Source: Pseudomonas saxonica
GTDB taxonomy: Bacteria > Pseudomonadota > Gammaproteobacteria > Pseudomonadales > Pseudomonadaceae
Assembly (NCBI RefSeq): GCF_007858365.1
Contig: NZ_VFIO01000002.1
Coordinates: forward strand, 372,001 to 436,000
DNA length: 64,000 nucleotides
Reading direction: 5' to 3'
The translations under genes were made by a program, and so were the position numbers. Positions 63,433 through 64,000 of the stretch are shown piece by piece. The notes below the pieces were generated by a model. That model worked only from the letters and a program-made list of their open reading frames with translations, ran no database searches and was not told where the DNA came from. Positions within the stretch are counted from its first letter, which is position 1. Every line of letters begins with the position of its first letter.

Positions 63433-64000
63433 ATGCTCCGCGCCCTTATAGCCCTTACTCTGACATGCCTGCTCCAACCGGCCTTTGCCGACGAGCGCGC
63501 GCAAACCCAACAGCAGCTGGAGGCCACGCGCCAGGATATCGGCGAGCTGAAAAAACTCCTGGGCAAACTCCAGGAAGAAAAATCCGGCGTGCAGAAAGAC
63601 CTGCGCGGTACCGAAACCGAAATCGGCAAACTGGAGAAGCAGGTTGATGCCCTGCAAAAAGAACTAAAAAAGAGTGAAGGCGAGCTGCTGCGCCTAGATA
63701 GCGAGAAAAAAAAACTCCACAGCGCAAAAATTGAACAGCAACGCCTGATCGCCATTCAAGCGCGCGCCGCCTATCAAGGCGGCCATCAGGAATACCTCAA
63801 GCTGCTGCTCAATCAGCAAAACCCTGAGAAGTTCGCTCGAACCCTCACCTACTACGACTACTTGAGCCAGGCACGGATGACTCAGCTCAAGGGTTTCAAC
63901 GAAACATTGCGCCAATTGGCCAATGTCGAAGCCGACATCAATCAACAGCAGGCAGAGTTGCTGGCGCAAAAAAGCAGCCTCGACACCCAGCGCGCCGAGC
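63433..64000 (+). CDS. envC: EnvC-type murein hydrolase activator (partial, 5' part)
   Basis: The first 189 codons are present and the gene runs off the window. A signal peptide (MLRALIALTLTCLLQPAFA) is followed by a long charged coiled coil (QQQLEATRQDIGELKKLL onward), as in EnvC, which activates amidases at the division septum; the LytM domain would lie outside. No start in frame lies closer to a ribosome site; AGGTG is 11-15 bases upstream. In Pseudomonas envC follows gpmI. Confidence 0.9.
   Translation, partial: MLRALIALTLTCLLQPAFADERAQTQQQLEATRQDIGELKKLLGKLQEEKSGVQKDLRGTETEIGKLEKQVDALQKELKKSEGELLRLDSEKKKLHSAKIEQQRLIAIQARAAYQGGHQEYLKLLLNQQNPEKFARTLTYYDYLSQARMTQLKGFNETLRQLANVEADINQQQAELLAQKSSLDTQRAE

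Overview
The window is a stretch of chromosome from a gammaproteobacterium, almost certainly a Pseudomonas of the fluorescens/putida type. Gene content and order (ubiE-ubiJ-ubiB-hisI-hisE-tatABC; opgGH; hutCUHI; rimBK-envZ-ompR-tex-gshA; argA-argE; glnA-ntrB-ntrC-trmL-secB-grxC-gpmI-envC) match Pseudomonas, and two repeat families typical of these genomes fill many gaps. No prophage, transposase, CRISPR array, rRNA or tRNA was seen.

Layout. 1-5355: one tightly overlapping + strand run for ubiquinone synthesis, histidine synthesis, twin-arginine export and 16S rRNA methylation. 5519-7078: a chemoreceptor. 7235-9865: an amino-acid ABC transporter (- strand). 10211-14480: opgG-opgH for periplasmic glucans. 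14710-16115: dtd and proline iminopeptidase. 16424-22362: the histidine utilisation locus, with a sigma-54 promoter, two HutC-type operators and a decayed hutG. 22359-25539: recQ, a RelBE-type toxin-antitoxin pair and a DUF1493 gene. 25606-33000: pckA, hslO, hslR, rimB-rimK, envZ-ompR. 33088-37570: tex, a thioesterase and gshA.

37637-40625 is the accessory island: a compact S-type bacteriocin with a colicin E3-like rRNase domain, its immunity gene, an unknown 74-residue gene, and a DUF3077 gene with a structured leader whose 3' end has been tandemly copied together with repeat DNA. 40626-50306: argA, argE, a CYTH triphosphatase, two lipoproteins, fbp, glgP and a cysteine-cluster protein. 50317-50747 is a tandem array of a roughly 65-bp unit. 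50836-54250: typA and thiI.

54251-59340 is a nitrogen-control module: glnA with a sigma-54 promoter, a near-perfect NtrC site before ntrB, ntrB-ntrC, and after ntrC another NtrC site plus sigma-54 promoter driving what I read as the small RNA NrsZ (two stem-loops sharing the same loop sequence). The window ends with trmL, secB, grxC, a rhodanese-like protein, gpmI and the start of envC.

Functional links: nitrogen status (NtrBC, sigma-54) is tied within the window to glutamine synthesis, to the putative NrsZ and plausibly to histidine degradation, whose promoter also has sigma-54 form with a HutC operator over the predicted start site. Protein start sites were chosen from Shine-Dalgarno spacing and remembered family lengths; no database search was possible.
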